A stretch of 8,590 nt of DNA. Source: MGR-bin208 sp043780275 (GTDB lineage Bacteria; Bacteroidota; Bacteroidia; Chitinophagales; Chitinophagaceae). Shown here one piece after another: positions 1 through 6,417 of this stretch; positions within the stretch are counted from its first letter, which is position 1, and every line of letters begins with the position of its first letter. Made by a program: the position numbers and the translations under genes. The stretch spans positions 1 to 8,590 of the forward strand of contig JAYWCV010000277.1 of the NCBI GenBank assembly GCA_043780275.1, read 5' to 3'. The notes below the pieces were generated by a model. The model was not told the DNA's origin, did no database searches, and saw nothing but the letters and a program-made list of their open reading frames with translations.

Positions 1-47
1 ATTTTAATAGTTAAATTGTAATTTATTCTTCATTAAAAATAAAAAAC

Positions 48-500
48 ATGAAACAGAAAACTAACGCAGGTATTATTTTTTCATTTCTTATGGCAATGAC
101 CATTATGGCATGCAATGAACAATCCAAGAAAGATGAAACAGCAAAAACGGATGTCTCTAAAAGTGAAACAGCCACATTGCCTTCTTATGACCCGGCTATG
201 GACCCAGTTAAAGTAGAGGCTGCATTTAATAAGGTTCTTGCTGACACACTTAACGTAAAATTACATGAAGTGACACTTAATCCTGGAGATTCTGTCGGCA
301 TGCACACGCATCCAGACTTTACACTATACATACTTCAGGGTGGCACCCTTAAAATTTACCCCAAAGACGGTGAACCACAGGTGCTAGAGCTGAAAACTGG
401 AATGGGGTTCATATTTCCAACCGTTACTCACAGTGGGAAAAACATTGGTACTACAACTATAAAACTATTAGTGTCTGATATACACAGACCGAGGAATTAA
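48..500 (+). CDS. Cupin-domain lipoprotein
   Basis: A 150-aa exported protein with one small cupin barrel. Residues 1-22 form a lipoprotein signal: basic start, hydrophobic core and a lipobox-like IMAC with Cys22 as the likely lipidated residue. A polar, Ser/Thr/Lys-rich linker runs to about residue 50 and the barrel fills about 68-147. Cupin motif 1 shows as Gly80, His86 and His88, but the usual downstream Glu is not in its expected place (PDFT follows). Motif 2 keeps Gly118, Pro124, His128 and Asn132, one residue shorter than the classic spacing. Three His ligands therefore remain for a possible metal. Cupins of this size may be enzymes or small-ligand binders, so no reaction can be assigned. 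The start gives the complete signal peptide, with no Shine-Dalgarno, as is usual in Bacteroidota. It is a single-gene unit with a terminator just downstream. The family is fairly sure; the function is unknown. Confidence 0.85.
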   Translation: MKQKTNAGIIFSFLMAMTIMACNEQSKKDETAKTDVSKSETATLPSYDPAMDPVKVEAAFNKVLADTLNVKLHEVTLNPGDSVGMHTHPDFTLYILQGGTLKIYPKDGEPQVLELKTGMGFIFPTVTHSGKNIGTTTIKLLVSDIHRPRN

Positions 501-511
501 ATTCATTTATT

Positions 512-555
512 CCCGGTATCGTCAGTTTAATATATGGCGATACCGGGTTTCTATT
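512..555 (+). terminator. Intrinsic terminator of the cupin gene
   Basis: A perfect 10-bp inverted repeat, CCCGGTATCG (512-521) and CGATACCGGG (538-547), encloses a 16-nt loop and is followed by TTTCTATT. It begins 11 nt after the cupin stop codon. The stem is strong, but the loop is long and the U-tract interrupted, so termination may be partial. Confidence 0.65.
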
Positions 556-765
556 ATGATATGAGTAATATCAAAAACGGTTTTTCCTATTACGCCAAGC
601 CATTAATCTATATTAAGTAAAAGCACAAACGCACAACATCAGGTTTTGTGCAATTGGGGCTGGACGGAAGAACAATCATCGGCAGTGCATATCCAAGCTT
701 TGGTTCCGGGCGGACAGTTGGTCAATTCCCCACCTGCAAGCAATAAGCCGGTTCAATAATCTAAC

Positions 766-794
766 GCAACGCTAAAACAAATTTTTTAGCTTGC
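766..794. repeat. Bulged hairpin in the leader of the DUF4256 gene
   Basis: GCTAAAA (771-777) pairs with TTTTAGC (784-790) across a 6-nt loop. The stem continues as GCAA (766-769) with TTGC (791-794) if C770 is bulged, giving eleven pairs. It ends 29 nt before the DUF4256 start codon. It could affect translation or mark a promoter-proximal site. It lacks the run of T expected of a forward terminator. Confidence 0.4.
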
Positions 795-823
795 ATGATG
801 ATTCAAAATAACTTATCATAACA

Positions 824-1426
824 ATGGGAAATAAAAAAGAATTGTCATCAAAACAAACTGCCTTGCCGGCAGGGAGGCGTGAAGAACTATTCGGCATACT
901 GAAAGCCCGTTTTGAGAAAAACATGAACCGCCACAAAGGTCTTGAATGGGCTAAAGTAAAAGCCAGGATGGATTCACCTGCTAGTAGAGAAAAACTATGG
1001 TCGCTCAATGAAATGGAAAGAACCGGTGGTGAACCGGATGTTGTTGGTTATGATAAAAAGACGGGTGAATATATTTTTTATGATTGCTCAGCAGAAAGTC
1101 CTCAGGGTCGCAGAAGTGTTTGTTATGATCGTGAAGGTTTAGAGTCAAGGAAAGAATTTAAGCCAAAAAATAATACTGTTGACATGGCAGCAGACATGGG
1201 TATTGAACTTTTAACGGAAGATCAATATCGGGAGTTGCAGTCACGCCAAATGGTAGGAGGAAATTTCGATTCGAAAACATCAAGCTGGTTGAAAACCCCT
1301 GCTGAAATTAGAAAACTTGGTGGTGCTATTTTTGCCGACTTCCGCTTCTGTCATGTATTCGTGTATCACAATGGTGCACAATCTTACTATGCTGGCAGGG
1401 GGTTCCGTGGATCTCTAAGGGTGTAA
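824..1426 (+). CDS. DUF4256 family protein
   Basis: A 200-aa soluble protein, recognised as DUF4256 from its highly conserved blocks: KARFEKNMNRHKGLEW (about 28-43), LNEMERTGGEPDVVGYD (about 61-77), FYDCSAESP (about 85-93), TKTSSW-like SKTSSW (about 150-155), KLGGA, and the C-terminal YYAGRGFRGSLRV. No biochemical function is established for the family. The density of conserved charged and aromatic residues suggests an enzyme or binding protein, which is inference. There is no signal peptide or membrane segment. The start at 824 lies just before the conserved core, so little N-terminal sequence is missing. Two stretches look inserted relative to my memory of the family: TALPAG at about residues 12-17, encoded by a palindromic DNA element, and RQMVG at about 141-145. 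The gene ends convergently to the kinase gene, with no clear terminator in the 122 bp between them. Confidence 0.85.
   Translation: MGNKKELSSKQTALPAGRREELFGILKARFEKNMNRHKGLEWAKVKARMDSPASREKLWSLNEMERTGGEPDVVGYDKKTGEYIFYDCSAESPQGRRSVCYDREGLESRKEFKPKNNTVDMAADMGIELLTEDQYRELQSRQMVGGNFDSKTSSWLKTPAEIRKLGGAIFADFRFCHVFVYHNGAQSYYAGRGFRGSLRV
858..872. repeat. Short palindromic element inside the DUF4256 coding region
   Basis: CTGCC (858-862) and GGCAG (868-872) are inverted around TTGCC, and TGCCGGCA (864-871) is itself a perfect palindrome. In frame it encodes Ala-Leu-Pro-Ala-Gly-Arg, near residues 13-18 of the DUF4256 protein. From memory, related palindromes built on CTGCC/GGCAG recur in Bacteroidota genomes, but I cannot confirm copies here, so its status as a repeat is an inference. 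Confidence 0.4.
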
Positions 1427-1548
1427 ATATTTCACCCAGTGGGTAGGGCTCCTTTATAAAGAGGACTTGATTAACTGCTACTTCCACAAACCTCATCAGC
1501 ATGATTTTCACTCACCTGAACGCTCTATAGGTAATAAAAAAATACTGT

Positions 1549-2601
1549 TTAATTATTCAATGCCATGGTAAATTCTGCATACTCTCCTTCTATTGAATCA
1601 ACTTTAAGATCACCCTCGTGGGCTTTTATAATATCATAACTCAATGATAATCCCAGGCCGGTGGCTTCGCCGGTAGGCTTGCTGGTAAAGAAAGGCTGAA
1701 AAATTTTTTGTACATTTTTTTCGGGGATTCCCATACCATTATCTCTTACAGAGAGAATGACTTTGTTATTTTTCATTTCTGAAATAATAGAAAGCGTTGG
1801 TTCATAATCTTTTTCATTCAGTTTCAATTTTTCATTCATAGAGTAAAAAGCATTGTTGAATAAATTTATCATAATCTGGCCTATGTCCTGCGGTATTATA
1901 CGGATACGATCTATATTTCCATCAAATGCAGTTTTGATCGTGCAGTTAAAAGATTTATTTTTTGACCGAAAGCCATGATAACTCAGCTTTAAATATTCAT
2001 CAGCCAGTTCATTCAAATCGGTCAGCTCCATAATGCCGGTATGTCTCCTGGTATGCTGAAGCATATTTTTCACAATACCCTCTGCCCTTTTTCCATGATG
2101 AAGTATTTTTTTTAGATTTTCTGTAAAGTCATTCAGCAGCGGATCAATATCATCCGTAAATCCTGCGGGTAAGGTTTCGGTTTCCATACGTTCTTTTAAC
2201 TCAGTTAACAAGTCGGTATTTAATTCGCCGAAATTGAGTACAAAATTCAGTGGGTTCTGAATCTCGTGGGCAATGCCTGCTGTGAGTTCTCCAAGTGATG
2301 CCATTTTTTCTTTTTGTACAAGCTGCAACTGGCTTGCTTTTAATTCGGACAAGGTTTGTTGAAGCGTTTCTTTTTGTTGGAATAATTCGGCAGTTCTTTC
2401 CACCACCCGCTGTTCCAGCAATGTGTTTTGTTGAAGAAGAGCCTGCTGTTGTTCCTGGTGTAAAGCCTGAAGATTTTGATGGTACTGCAGTTTTTTCCGT
2501 TGGTTTGAAATAAACACAATGAGGAAGCTGGCAAACAGCAAAACCATAGCCGATATACCAATAATCACTCTAGTTTGAATACTTATATCTAACAGGTCCA
2601 T
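1549..2601 (-). CDS. Membrane-anchored sensor histidine kinase
   Basis: A 350-aa two-component sensor kinase. One transmembrane helix spans about 11-32, followed by a Gln-rich coiled coil (about 35-100) that leads straight into the dimerisation/phosphoacceptor helix. The H-box is AGIAHEIQNPLNF with His112 as the phosphorylated residue. The ATPase domain has the N-box around Asn246/Asn250 (INLFNNAFYS), the G1 box DNGMGIP (287-293), the F-box FQPFFTSKP and the G2 box GLGLS (315-319), so all catalytic motifs are present. There is no PAS, HAMP or receiver domain and almost no periplasmic sequence, so the protein can hardly sense an extracytoplasmic signal alone. Its start lies within the end of the upstream 7TM gene (32-nt overlap, different frame), implying co-expression and a shared complex. 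No response regulator is encoded in the window, so its target is unknown. Kinase identity is essentially certain. Confidence 0.95.
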   Translation of the reverse strand: MDLLDISIQTRVIIGISAMVLLFASFLIVFISNQRKKLQYHQNLQALHQEQQQALLQQNTLLEQRVVERTAELFQQKETLQQTLSELKASQLQLVQKEKMASLGELTAGIAHEIQNPLNFVLNFGELNTDLLTELKERMETETLPAGFTDDIDPLLNDFTENLKKILHHGKRAEGIVKNMLQHTRRHTGIMELTDLNELADEYLKLSYHGFRSKNKSFNCTIKTAFDGNIDRIRIIPQDIGQIMINLFNNAFYSMNEKLKLNEKDYEPTLSIISEMKNNKVILSVRDNGMGIPEKNVQKIFQPFFTSKPTGEATGLGLSLSYDIIKAHEGDLKVDSIEGEYAEFTMALNN

Positions 2602-3250
2602 AAAAAGCTTTGGTTATAAATAAACAAAAAATGATAAACGCAATATTGTGCACATTCCAAATACTCACAGCCAGGTCAACATCAATATTTATCATAGGCA
2701 GGTAAAAAAGAAACACGAAAAAATTGGTTACCACATAAATACTCAGCCCGGTTACCACCCAAAAATCCGGTCTGTCGAATAGATTTTTGCTGTCGTCTTT
2801 TAATTCTGCTAAATAATACAGCATACAATAGACCAGTAAAAGATACGCTTCTGTAGTCAGTAAATTACCACTGAGAGAGTTATAGTTGAAAAAATTTTCA
2901 AAGAAAATAAAATTGATAAGGAAGAATACCAGGGATCCTATTACCATTAACTTCTTGAGTCTTGTAAAGGAAGCCTGGGGTAATTTTATGAAAAAAATAC
3001 TGAAGCAAATGAACCGGGTTATGGAATGCAGGTTGTATAATGGGTTATTGGTGAGATCTGCTTCAGGGATATAAATATTAATCGCCATAATAATATCAAT
3101 GGCCAGATTGATAAAAAAGCCCAGCCACAGGTAAATGATTATGGGTCTTAAACCTGCTGGCTGCTGTCGGCGAACCAGCAAAATTCCCAAGGGAAACATC
3201 AGTGCCCATATCTCTGACCAGTCAAGTGCCAATAGAAAATATTTTTCCAT
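2570..3250 (-). CDS. Seven-helix membrane protein, probable sensor partner of the kinase
   Basis: A 226-aa integral membrane protein with seven hydrophobic segments, at about 7-26, 37-58, 74-90, 100-120, 131-149, 163-185 and 194-214. Basic loops (RRQQPAGLRP after helix 1, TRLKK after helix 3, the C-terminal RYK) alternate with acidic or polar loops (IPEADLTNN after helix 2, INIDVD after helix 6). This gives an N-out, C-in topology by the positive-inside rule. There is no cleavable signal and no catalytic motif. It is the first gene of a two-gene unit and overlaps the kinase start by 32 nt. I infer that it is the signal-receiving membrane module for that kinase, a split version of receptors in which a 7TM region and a kinase are fused. 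The ligand is unknown. An unrelated membrane role cannot be excluded. Confidence 0.75.
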   Translation of the reverse strand: MEKYFLLALDWSEIWALMFPLGILLVRRQQPAGLRPIIIYLWLGFFINLAIDIIMAINIYIPEADLTNNPLYNLHSITRFICFSIFFIKLPQASFTRLKKLMVIGSLVFFLINFIFFENFFNYNSLSGNLLTTEAYLLLVYCMLYYLAELKDDSKNLFDRPDFWVVTGLSIYVVTNFFVFLFYLPMINIDVDLAVSIWNVHNIAFIIFCLFITKAFYGPVRYKYSN

Positions 3251-3261
3251 TTTATTTTTTC

Positions 3262-3284
3262 ATAGCCGGATGAAAGATAGCCGG
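3262..3284. repeat. Two direct copies of ATAGCCGG, 15-bp period
   Basis: ATAGCCGG occurs at 3262-3269 and again at 3277-3284, separated by ATGAAAG. The pair lies between the candidate -7 box and the start codon of the 7TM/kinase unit, in the predicted leader. Such a spaced pair could bind a regulator, but only two copies are visible and chance is possible. Confidence 0.4.
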
Positions 3285-3316
3285 TAATTAATACGTTGAA
3301 TATACCCGTTATTTTA

Positions 3317-3324
3317 CAAATATA
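3317..3324 (-). promoter_or_regulatory. Candidate -7 box (TATATTTG) of the 7TM/kinase unit
   Basis: On the minus strand these bases read TATATTTG, an exact match to the Bacteroidota TAnnTTTG -7 element, 67 nt before the 7TM start codon. Transcription would start near 3310, giving a leader of about 60 nt. No clear -33 TTG lies at the expected distance, so the call rests on one box in A+T-rich DNA. Confidence 0.4.
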
Positions 3325-3414
3325 ATTATTACTATATATAATATATTATCTATACCTTTCTGATGCTAGCCATTGAAATGGAACATTATTAATTCATCTC
3401 AAAAAACCAAAACT

Positions 3415-4023
3415 ATGCGTAAGCTAATTTCTTTACCAGGTTATTCCTTATTCTATTTTGTTATTCTCTTTCTCGTTGCTTCCTGTACAAATGAAACAGG
3501 TGGAAATGAGACTCCCGGAGACACGATTATAGACTCCACAAAAACTGAAACAGAAATGGGGCAAACAACCACCTCTTTCATTTCCGGAACTTTGGACAAA
3601 TTATATTTAGAAGCAACCACTTTTAAGAGTTTAGCAAAATCAAGCCTGGTTTTATCTTTTGCATTCCGCACAAATGATACATTAACACTGTATGGATGGT
3701 CTTGTGATAATAATATCTTTGGTAATTGTAAAAAATTTAATCCATATCCGAATATTAAATTAATAAAATATGGCAGTACGTCTATCGAATATGGACCAGA
3801 GTTAACTCTTGGAAATCTGGTATTGTTTAAGGAAGAAATAAAAACAATAAAGGAAAAACTTGAAACATATAAATATGTAGTTTTTATTCCATTACTCAAT
3901 AAGGGTAATATTGATTATAGTATATATGTAACTAATGATCCCCCTGAAAAATCAAAAGTACTTGCCTTAGTTCCAACGGGTATTGAAGCGAACCCTTCAC
4001 CACCTAAAGGATATGATGAGTGA
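3415..4023 (+). CDS. Lipoprotein of unknown function
   Basis: A 202-aa exported lipoprotein that I do not recognise. From the ATG at 3415 the N-terminus is a textbook type II signal: MRK, a hydrophobic core, then lipobox VASC with Cys24 as the lipidation site. An upstream in-frame ATG at 3373 would add 14 polar residues before the signal and is less likely. After Cys24 comes a flexible Thr/Glu/Gly-rich linker to about residue 55. A folded domain of mixed strands and helices follows, with two cysteines close together (WSCDNNIFGNC, about 111-121), an amphipathic Lys/Glu helix near 153-166 and a Pro-rich tail. There are no enzyme motifs. It is transcribed away from the 7TM/kinase unit across about 160 bp of A+T-rich DNA and ends at a strong terminator, so it is monocistronic. 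Any link to the kinase is speculation. Confidence 0.75.
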   Translation: MRKLISLPGYSLFYFVILFLVASCTNETGGNETPGDTIIDSTKTETEMGQTTTSFISGTLDKLYLEATTFKSLAKSSLVLSFAFRTNDTLTLYGWSCDNNIFGNCKKFNPYPNIKLIKYGSTSIEYGPELTLGNLVLFKEEIKTIKEKLETYKYVVFIPLLNKGNIDYSIYVTNDPPEKSKVLALVPTGIEANPSPPKGYDE

Positions 4024-4050
4024 TTATAGGTCAACTGTTTCCATCAAAAT

Positions 4051-4081
4051 AAAAAACCTACCTGATTCTGGCGGGTTTTTT
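4051..4081 (+). terminator. Intrinsic terminator of the lipoprotein gene
   Basis: AAAAAACCTACC (4051-4062) pairs with GGCGGGTTTTTT (4070-4081) around a 7-nt loop, with one A-C mismatch and one T-G wobble. The right arm carries the T-run. It lies 28 nt after the lipoprotein stop codon. With A-runs on the left and T-runs on the right it could also work on the opposite strand, but no gene ends there. Confidence 0.75.
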
Positions 4082-4196
4082 ATTACCTATACCTGCTAAA
4101 AACTATTTTATCCATCAACAAATTTTATTTCTACTTTTTGTTTGCCATCGTTTTGACATCAGTCATTCAGTCCCTAACTTCAATCCCAAAAATTAC

Positions 4197-4667
4197 ATGC
4201 ATTTGATAAAGCAAATAGCCAAGCACTTAAGAGAGATACATTTTGGCGGAAACTGGACAACATCAAACCTACAGGAACATTTGAAGGATGTGAGTTGGCA
4301 ACAGGCTACTGAATCCGTTTATTCTTTTAATACCATTGCCAGCCTCGTTTACCATACCAATTATTATATACGTGCCGTATTGAAAGTTTTACAGGGTGAA
4401 CCACTCGATGCGCATGATAAATACAGTTTTGATCTTCCACCCATCCAATCTCCGGATGACTGGAACAAGCTGCTGGACAAGACTTGGGCTGATGCTGAAA
4501 AGCTTGCCTGCCTGATTGAACAATTACCGGACAACAACCTGTTGGAAAATTTTTCGGATGAAAAATACGGAAGCTACTATCGAAACTTACACGGTATTAT
4601 AGAGCATACACATTACCATTTGGGGCAGATTGTGTTGATTAAAAAAATTCTATTGCAAAAAAAATAA
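4197..4667 (+). CDS. DinB superfamily protein
   Basis: A 156-aa soluble protein of the DinB/YfiT-like four-helix-bundle superfamily. The fold signature is a His in helix 2 (His53, in SLVYHTNYY) plus the C-terminal GIIEHTHYHLGQIVLIKK, where His137 and His141 complete the usual three-His metal site; His139 lies between them. WxxxxDKTWAD (about 89-99) also fits the third helix. Members are metal-binding proteins, some being thiol-dependent transferases acting on small-molecule or DNA-damage substrates; the function here cannot be narrowed. The length is typical and there is no signal peptide. The start gives the first helix in full, with no Shine-Dalgarno. The gene stands alone, 173 bp after the lipoprotein gene beyond a terminator and 238 bp before the EcsC gene. 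Superfamily assignment is fairly firm. Confidence 0.85.
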   Translation: MHLIKQIAKHLREIHFGGNWTTSNLQEHLKDVSWQQATESVYSFNTIASLVYHTNYYIRAVLKVLQGEPLDAHDKYSFDLPPIQSPDDWNKLLDKTWADAEKLACLIEQLPDNNLLENFSDEKYGSYYRNLHGIIEHTHYHLGQIVLIKKILLQKK

Positions 4668-4905
4668 ATTTAAAATTTATCACAGCAAGGTTTAAAATAA
4701 TTGAATACCGCTTTGAACAATCAATCGAATTGACTTCAAGGCAAAAACAGGAATTGCCATTAACCCGTAAAAATATTTTATGCAGGATTAAGAAGTCAGT
4801 GTTGTTCGTGTAAGCAAACCCATTTTAGCGCTACTTTAATATTGCCTGCATTTATTTAACCAATCACTGGTTTCAGTAATTGTACATTTACATAAAGGAA
4901 TGAAT

Positions 4906-5667
4906 ATGATGACTGCGTATGAAATTCAGGTGGATAAGGATTTAAAAACCTGGCAAAATAAAATGCTGCGCAAACCATCATTGATTAATAAGCTCTCCAA
5001 AATAATTCAGACAAAGATCAATAACTGGATACCAGAAAAAGTTCATCATGCCATCACGGTAACCATCAAGCAAATGATACGGGGTGTTTTATTTGCTGCC
5101 AAATACAGCAGTGCTGACAGCTTGAAGAATGTGAGCCTGTTGGAAAGAGAAGTAGCGGTACAGAAAAAAATAGACTGGTACAGAAAAACCGCCGCAGTGG
5201 AAGGTGGCATTACAGGTGCCGGAGGCATTTTACTGGGCCTTGCAGATTTCCCCATTCTCATCGGACTTAAACTTAAATTACTTTTTGATATTGCAGTATT
5301 ATATGGAATGGATGTACACGATTATAAAGAAAGAGTATACCTGTTACATATCTTCGAACTGGCTTTTTCAAGTGATGAACAGCGGAAAAACATTTACCTT
5401 AAAATGACCGACTGGGATGAGAAATGCAAAGCCTTACCTAAAGACATTCATGAATTTGACTGGAGAACTTTTCAACAGGAATACAGAGACTATATTGATC
5501 TTGCAAAAATGGCACAGCTCATTCCGGTAATAGGTGCACCTGTAGGCATATTGGCAAACTACGCGTTAATAAAAAAACTGGGAATCACAGCCATGAACGC
5601 TTACCGAATGAGATGGTTAATTAAAAAAGCTGACAATGATTCGGATATATATTTAAATCAGCAATAA
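4906..5667 (+). CDS. EcsC family protein
   Basis: A 253-aa protein of the EcsC family, named after the third gene of the Bacillus ecsABC locus. The molecular function is not established. The core is a Gly-rich hydrophobic stretch, EGGITGAGGILLGLADFP, at 101-118 counted from the ATG at 4900, continuing to YGMDV. It is followed by the conserved LLHIFELAFSS (about 148-158) and a second hydrophobic hairpin, AQLIPVIGAPVGILANY (about 205-221). These suggest a peripheral or monotopic membrane protein. Start choice: ATGs occur at 4900, 4906 and 4909. AAAGGA (4894-4899) abuts the first, leaving no spacer, whereas 4906 has a 6-nt gap, so I prefer 4906; all starts precede the conserved region. No ABC transporter genes (EcsA/EcsB) are adjacent, so it acts outside the classic operon context. 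Confidence 0.85.
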   Translation: MMTAYEIQVDKDLKTWQNKMLRKPSLINKLSKIIQTKINNWIPEKVHHAITVTIKQMIRGVLFAAKYSSADSLKNVSLLEREVAVQKKIDWYRKTAAVEGGITGAGGILLGLADFPILIGLKLKLLFDIAVLYGMDVHDYKERVYLLHIFELAFSSDEQRKNIYLKMTDWDEKCKALPKDIHEFDWRTFQQEYRDYIDLAKMAQLIPVIGAPVGILANYALIKKLGITAMNAYRMRWLIKKADNDSDIYLNQQ

Positions 5668-5699
5668 AAAAGACTGTACTGTAGCGTTGTTTCTTTTTT
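5666..5699 (+). terminator. Weak candidate terminator after the EcsC gene
   Basis: AAAAAAGA (5666-5673) is inverted as TCTTTTTT (5692-5699) around an 18-nt loop, overlapping the EcsC stop codon. The arms are almost entirely A-T and the loop is large, so the structure is weak. The terminal T-run is the main support. It may still separate the EcsC transcript from the small ORF at 5748. Confidence 0.3.
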
Positions 5700-5747
5700 G
5701 CCATTGTTGCATTTATTTAAACGATGTAGAAAGGTCAAGGAGTTGAA

Positions 5748-5882
5748 ATGTTTATCGCAAACGGTTATCTTTTACATATTCAAATCAACTTTTTTTTATT
5801 ATTCTTCTTCCTGCCCTCTTTCGGTTTTTCCCAACCTTTTAAAACCTTAAGTGCAACAAGTTCATTTAATGAACAGGAATAA
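5748..5882 (+). CDS. Small secreted or membrane peptide (44 aa), possibly a truncated gene start
   Basis: A 44-codon ORF below usual annotation cut-offs. It is preceded by AAGGAG (5737-5742), five bases before the ATG, the clearest Shine-Dalgarno in this window, where most genes have none. The N-terminal half is short and polar (MFIANGYLLHIQ). It is followed by a strongly hydrophobic core of about 14 residues rich in Phe and Leu, then PSFGFSQ, which resembles Bacteroidota signal-peptide cleavage sites ending in Ser-Gln. The mature part would be only about 15 residues, rich in Ser and Thr. It lies between the EcsC gene and the opposing 5908-6417 gene, 25 nt from the latter. It could be a true small secreted peptide or the surviving 5' end of a secreted-protein gene cut off by a stop codon or rearrangement. 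The frame after the stop shows no long continuation. Confidence 0.45.
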   Translation: MFIANGYLLHIQINFFLLFFFLPSFGFSQPFKTLSATSSFNEQE

Positions 5883-5907
5883 ATACTTCATAATACTGGG
5901 CTCCGTT

Positions 5908-6417
5908 TTATTTCAATTTGGTAACTGTGTTTTCAATATTATTTTTCTGTAAATATTTCAACAAGTCGCTTTGACTTATCTGATCTGCTTTTTTTACATG
6001 GATACGGCCGGTCAGTTCACAGAATTTTTTTGTTGGATTGGTCACAAAGAGACCATCCAAAATTGTTTCATTATTTAAACTTGAAAGTTGAAGCACATTT
6101 AACTGGTAAACATTCTTATGTGGTGCAATCGGGTAATTATTATCTATCAACTCATCGTCCTGAATGATAACCTTACCATCTTTTGCAATGCGTACTTTAA
6201 TTTTTTTGATACCGTAATATTCTTTTTCATTAATCAAAAACCAGGTGTGCGAAAAGCCGGAATATTTTCCGTTGTCTTTTGTTATTACAAATTCGTATGC
6301 CAATGAATGGTTGGTAGAATCGTTGTACATGGTTCCTTTCCAAAGGCCGGTAATATCCTGGCAAAAAACAAATAGGGGACAACACAATGCAAGCAGGATG
6401 TAGATTCTTTGTTTCAT
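5908..6417 (-). CDS. Secreted protein of unknown function
   Basis: A 169-aa exported protein. Residues 1-19 form a signal peptide (MKQR, hydrophobic core, LFVFC then Gln20). Phe just before the Cys argues against a lipobox, so ordinary signal-peptidase cleavage before Gln20 is favoured, placing it in the periplasm or outside. The mature protein starts DITGLWKGT and continues with alternating hydrophobic and polar strands (YEFVITKDNGKYSGFSHTWF, then KKIKVRIAKDGKVIIQDDELI). This suggests a small beta-barrel or beta-sandwich of lipocalin-like size; that fold is an inference. A short helical tail (DLLKYLQKNN) ends it. I recall similar GLW-GT proteins in Bacteroidota, some apparently longer, without known function. 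It is convergent with the 5748 ORF and stands alone, 245 bp downstream of the family 3 hydrolase gene on the same strand. Confidence 0.75.
   Translation of the reverse strand: MKQRIYILLALCCPLFVFCQDITGLWKGTMYNDSTNHSLAYEFVITKDNGKYSGFSHTWFLINEKEYYGIKKIKVRIAKDGKVIIQDDELIDNNYPIAPHKNVYQLNVLQLSSLNNETILDGLFVTNPTKKFCELTGRIHVKKADQISQSDLLKYLQKNNIENTVTKLK

Larger units (their letters stand above)
501..823. other. 323-bp gene-free region with hairpins and a GC-richer patch
   Basis: No supportable gene lies between the cupin and DUF4256 genes. After the terminator comes A+T-rich DNA. A small inverted repeat follows (GCACAA 631-636, TTGTGC 646-651), overlapping a short tandem GCACAAAC/GCACAAC at 623-637. 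The stretch about 652-745 is visibly richer in G+C than its surroundings. It is open for tens of codons in two forward frames but has no good start codon or recognisable protein. A bulged hairpin at 766-794 lies just before the next gene. No TAnnTTTG promoter was found. The GC-richer patch could be a decayed gene remnant or a dispersed intergenic repeat; the sequence alone does not decide. Confidence 0.5.

Noticed and set aside
757..830. Possible integron attC site starting at ATCTAAC (RYYYAAC-like) followed by a hairpin
   Set aside because: No matching GTTRRRY core lies at the expected distance to the right, and there is no integrase or cassette array.
3353..3360. TACCTTTC as a -7 box for the lipoprotein gene
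   Set aside because: Last base mismatched and no -33 TTG upstream; plausible position but not supportable.
3373..3414. Upstream ATG extending the lipoprotein by 14 residues
   Set aside because: The added residues are polar and would bury the signal peptide; the ATG at 3415 gives a standard lipoprotein signal.
4132..4139. TACTTTTT as a -7 box for the DinB gene (a similar sequence occurs on the minus strand before the 5908-6417 gene)
   Set aside because: One mismatch to TAnnTTTG and no -33 TTG in place; too weak in T-rich DNA.
4780..4851. ATGCAGG and CCTGCAT inverted repeat flanking about 58 bp before the EcsC gene
   Set aside because: Only 7 bp, no target duplication and nothing element-like between the arms; likely chance.
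4883..4890. TACATTTA as a -7 promoter box for the EcsC gene
   Set aside because: It would place the transcript start almost on the start codon, has a mismatch in the last base, and lacks a -33 element.
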